From Punica granatum (Eukaryota > Streptophyta > Magnoliopsida > Myrtales > Lythraceae), in NCBI RefSeq assembly GCF_007655135.1, contig NC_045129.1:36705122-36769121 (forward strand): a stretch of DNA of 64,000 nucleotides, written 5' to 3'. Each line of letters starts with the position of its first letter. The stretch's first letter is position 1. Made by a program: the position numbers and the translations under genes. Shown in pieces: positions 60,339 to 64,000 of the stretch. Under the pieces are notes generated by a model. That model ran no database searches and was not told the DNA's origin. It saw only the letters and a program-made list of their open reading frames with translations.

Positions 60339-62670
60339 ATGGACCTCATGGAGATCGCAAAGAAGCTCGGGATCTCCGACCCCAAGCACCTCATCCGCAA
60401 GGCAGCGGAGCTCCGCCGACTTTGCGACGTCCAGTTCGATTCCTCCATCATCGGGGTGGTAAGAACCTATCCCCTCAATTCGCCTTCAATCAATGCCCAG
60501 CAGCCTCATCTGGTGGTAGTAGTTAGTGATATTCTTTTGTTTTTTTGGTTGGGCAGGGAGAGGTGTGCAAAGCGATTATCTGCTTGGAAATCGCTGCGAA
60601 CAGGTTTGGTCGTTCTCTGTTTCGTTTTGATTAATCTGTCGGTGGTGAGATCAATGGCGGTTGATCTGATAAGGATTTTGTGGATCTTAGGTTGCAGGTA
60701 ATGTTTGATAGGCAGAGCGCGATTAAGCTGAGTGGGATGTCGGAGAAGGCGTATAACAGATCCTTCAACTCGCTGCAGAATGGGATTGGTGTCAAGTAGG
60801 TCTTCAAACTCTTTGTTCGAACTACATGTGAAGGAAATGTGTCATCAGGAACAGGAATGATTCGTGAGTTTGGATATTTTTGCAGCAATACACTGGACAT
60901 AAGAGAATTAGGGATTCAATTTGGATGTGTTAGGATCATTCCTCTCGTGAAGAAGGGCCTTTCTCTGTAAGTTTTAGAGTCCTCCATTTCCATTCGAGGA
61001 AATTCTGTAATTGTACTAATGCAATGACTAGTTTTACTTCCGTGTTCCGTGGAGCATGACTGGTGTCTTTGCTGGATGCTCGATAAATTGTCCGAGAGAG
61101 TTTCCTAAGCTTGTGAATTTGCATAAGCTGGCAGTATTATCTTGTTTCCACTGACTGCTTTTAGACCAATAAGGAATGATCAAGCTGAACTAATGGTGTT
61201 CCAAATGGGGTGCTCAAGAAGCTTGATGATCTCATGCAGAATGTTCAGTTTTTCCCAGTTGGATGATCGAATATTATAGCATTTTGCTTTCTTATTGGCT
61301 TGCAGAATGTGCAATTTTTCTTTCCAGTTTGATAATTAATCAAATAAAATGGCATTTTGCTTCTCATTAGTAAAATATTGTCTTCAAATTTCCAGGTACA
61401 AGGAAAGGTTTATTTCATCTCTGCCTGCCTCTCGTCGTGCAACTGCTGATTTCACACGGCCTGTGTTTACAGCAGTAGCCTTTTATCTATGTGCAAAGAA
61501 ACACAAGGTAACACTCTACGAGTTAAAAATTTGGCCTTATCAATTTCGATTCCTTCTTAATCACAGTGCTTTAAGTTTGGTGCTTCTTTTTTGCAGCTTA
61601 AGATAGACAAGCTCAAGTTGATCGAGGTGTGCGGTACATCTGAAACTGAATTCTCTTGTGTAAGATCACCAGTTAATTGCTCTGGTTTTACCGTTTCCAT
61701 ACTTCTTCCGAAGCACCTCTTACTTTATGACTGTGATTTCAGGTTTGTAACTCCATGAAGGACCTTTGCTTTGATGTTTTTGGAGTTGCAAAGGAGAAAA
61801 AAGATCCCACGGAGGTTAAAGGGAACCGAGGTAAATATTTGATTTTTCCTGCTTAGTGATTATCATGATTAATGCTCCAACTTATGTAGTTTCAATATGC
61901 TTTCCTCCAGCCATCATGTTGCTAGAAATGCATTATTGGATGAGTACTTGAGTCTTATCCTGATTGTTCGGTTTTGCATTTTCAGATCTATTAGATGCCC
62001 TACCTGAAAAAAGAACATTCGAGGACGGAGGTTATCCATCTGATGATGGATCAGAGGTATGACATGTAAATAGCTGAAAACAATGAAATTTGTTCCTTAT
62101 AGGCAACGCTACTTCTTTCATGATTATTAAGGTTTAGGGCATCATGATGGTGGCCTCTATGTTCTATTTGCACTGTTCCAGATGAGTTCCATTGCTTCCT
62201 ATAACTATACCATTACATTTGTAACTTCGTCTATTACAAAAAGCAAAAGGCCTTTCAAATAGCCTGCAAGTAGTTGTTGATAAAGCTCTTGAAGCAACAC
62301 TATACCTTACAAGCCAAAAGGGCAGGTTGGAGATAATTACGGTAAAGTAGCATGTTAAGATTATTACTGAAACTTCATTGGTGATGCTCTCTTGCAGTCT
62401 TCATGTTACAAGAAGCGTAAACGTATGGAGAAGCATAAATATGAGCAGTGGAAGTCTTCCGTTCTCGAATCCAATGACCAAAAAAAAGCAAAAGGTTGTC
62501 AATCATTTCCTTTCTAACTAGTTCCTCCCAGCACGATATTGACCTAGGCTTTGCCTTAATCTGGTTATCGTTTGCTATTCATTCTGTCAGTTTCTTGCAA
62601 GCGGACTAAGCAAACACGGATCAACTTCCTAAAGAAGGCCCCCGACGCTGAGGAGTTGGAGGCAACTTGA
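60339..62670 (+). CDS. ORC6: Origin recognition complex subunit 6
   Basis: Ten coding exons: 60339-60458, 60557-60603, 60691-60795, 60886-60966, 61396-61507, 61597-61659, 61743-61830, 61986-62056, 62398-62494 and 62591-62670; all GT-AG, total 287 residues. The N-terminal cyclin-box-like (TFIIB-related) repeats are clear: MDLMEIAKKLGISDPKHLIR, KAAELRRLCDVQFDSSIIGV, GEVCKAIICLEIAANRLQVM, KLSGMSEKAYNRSFNSLQNG, and the second repeat ASRRATADFTRPVFTAVAFY to LKLIEVCGTSETEF. A basic, acidic-flanked linker follows, then the conserved C-terminal helix KYEQWKSSVLES (Tyr244, Trp247), which in animals contacts ORC3; the equivalent human tyrosine (Y232) is altered in Meier-Gorlin syndrome. ORC6 is part of the complex that licenses replication origins. 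Start chosen at the first ATG giving the family N terminus. Confidence 0.96.
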
Positions 62671-64000
62671 GCAGCATCCTGCACTTTCTGGTGCAACAAT
62701 GTCAAATAGTCGACCACAACGGCTCCCCAGGTGCTGCGCCATTTTGTCTCATATAGGCGACTGAAGCTCTAATTGTTTCATCTCATGAACTGTATGTACA
62801 AATGTTGGAACCGTTTGCTGGACTAATTCTTTTAGTTCCTTTCGTCTATGTATTATCCTGCTCTCCGAACTGAACCCAGATGGTTTCATCGTTCATCATT
62901 GAGTAATGCAATCTTCTTCTTTTGATAGTCTTTGATGCAATTCATATCTCTAAGTCGTGCATAAAATATATCTATAGTGAGATCATTGTAAATAAGATAG
63001 GGAGATGGATCGGAAAGGCCGTATCGGTGTCTCCGATATCTCGCCCTTGTCAATGTCAAACTGTCGGCAACCTCCACTGGGGCTGAACATGGCCGAGCTA
63101 GGAATCTCGTTGAGGGGGCCAACCAAGACTCTCTGAACTGCTCGGAAGTTTCTTTTCTAAGGTTATCATATTTTATTAAATGTAACATGGTATGGTATTT
63201 ATCTCGCATTTGGAAGGATTATTATTTATATATAAGTCGAGACAAGCAGAAGGACCGGCTTAGGAAATTGATATGTTTAAGATTATACTGATCTAGAATA
63301 GAGGCTGGAATTGGATACCAAAAGATCCGAAACATAACAGAAATTGGATATTGTGGATGCACCTTTTCCATATTCTATTTTATTATATATATATATATAT
63401 ATGTGATGATGATGATGATCACATGGTCATAAATAAGCCCACCTCCTCTAAGAATGGAAACTTTTACCTTGTAGAGCATATACCGGTCATAGCCCTTTCA
63501 TTATCGTTGGATCAATATGGGATCCATCCATAACTGTTTGTTGACTGTTGATTCAATTCGTTCGAGATGGATTTGTCCGGCGTTGACTTTTCCTTGCCGT
63601 GGTTTTAGTACTCTTGGATGGACCGCTCATTTCTAGTTTTCAACCCCTTATGATTTTCTTTTTTCTGTTTGGGAATAAGTGAAGATACGCAAAACTCATG
63701 TCATCTCAGCATTTTTTTTTTTAATTTGGCCCCACCAAATTGAGACATATATAATTATCTAGATCTTGTTTGGCAAATAAAAGTTTTTCTTACTCAATTC
63801 TATTTTAATTTCACTTATCTTCAATTCAAAAATATGATTATTACTTTTTTCTTTTTTTCTTCAATTTTTTTTATCTTAGTTACCATTCAATTCAATTTTT
63901 AATACTAAATTATTTCAACTATTCATTATTTTTTTTTCACAATTTAACAGCACAATCATTACTTTTTCTCAATTATTCATTATTTTTTTTCTAATTTTTT
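62671..64000. other. ORC6 3' region and intergenic DNA
   Basis: The first roughly 200 bp are probably ORC6 3' untranslated region. After that come unassigned sequence, an (AT)n plus (GAT)n microsatellite at 63385-63420, and from about 63766 to the window end a MITE related to 28610-28886 in inverted orientation. No further gene is seen. Confidence 0.5.
63766..64000. mobile_element. MITE, truncated by the window end
   Basis: Begins 'cttgtttggcaaataaaag' and shares in order with the reverse complement of 28610-28886 the blocks 'cttatcttcaattcaa', 'cattcaattcaatttttaat' (approximate), 'aactattcatta' and 'caatcattac'. The far end lies outside the window. Confidence 0.55.

Overview
This is a nuclear genome segment from a flowering plant, probably a eudicot. 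The evidence is plant-specific families (TCP, LOB-domain, HVA22, CHX, DUF616/MUCI70), canonical GT-AG introns, AT-rich intergenic DNA full of (AT)n and (CT)n microsatellites, and several classes of plant transposable elements. I cannot name the species. Seven host genes were assembled exon by exon; reading frame and splice phase close exactly in all the spliced models, and one further host gene has no intron.

Layout: 1-9.66 kb is intergenic and holds MITEs, SINE-like copies and a 1-kb element with long inverted repeats. An HVA22-like gene (-) lies at 9.66-10.52 kb, followed upstream by a GC-rich patch with ABRE and E2F-like sites. A decayed LINE reverse-transcriptase remnant (-) sits at 11.8-12.5 kb. 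An intronless class I TCP transcription factor (-) is at 17.34-18.50 kb. From 18.5 to 31.1 kb I see a Helitron with both ends (20.53-21.59 kb), MITEs, a SINE and an isolated LOB-domain fragment at 24.43 kb. The gene-rich half follows: MOG1-like Ran regulator (-, 31.1-32.9), CHX-type cation/H+ antiporter (-, 33.5-36.4), repeat-rich spacer with two Helitron 3' ends and a SINE (36.4-40.9), CULLIN-3 (+, 41.4-44.3) and a HAD-like hydrolase (-, 45.5-47.9). A Mutator-like transposon occupies 48.16-55.91 kb, then come a DUF616/MUCI70-type gene (-, 57.3-59.6) and ORC6 (+, 60.3-62.7).

The most notable object is the 7,743-bp Mutator-like element. It has a 10-bp target-site duplication (ATTGGACAAG), 1,094-bp terminal inverted repeats of equal length, and two inward-facing genes. 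One is a MULE transposase (zinc-binding N-terminal region, DDE core, SWIM finger, CCHC knuckle). The other is a small GRF-zinc-finger, coiled-coil, single-membrane-span protein in the position that mudrB holds in MuDR. A 30-bp minisatellite lies between the two 3' ends. Matching splice donors in both repeats suggest that each repeat supplies the promoter and 5' exon of one gene. The transposase now has two in-frame nonsense codons, each one C-to-T change away from glutamine. The element sits 217 bp upstream of the HAD-hydrolase start codon.

The host genes do not form a pathway. The only functional pairing visible is ORC6 and the DUF616 gene, which are divergent with start codons 725 bp apart and a pair of E2F-type sites on the ORC6 side.
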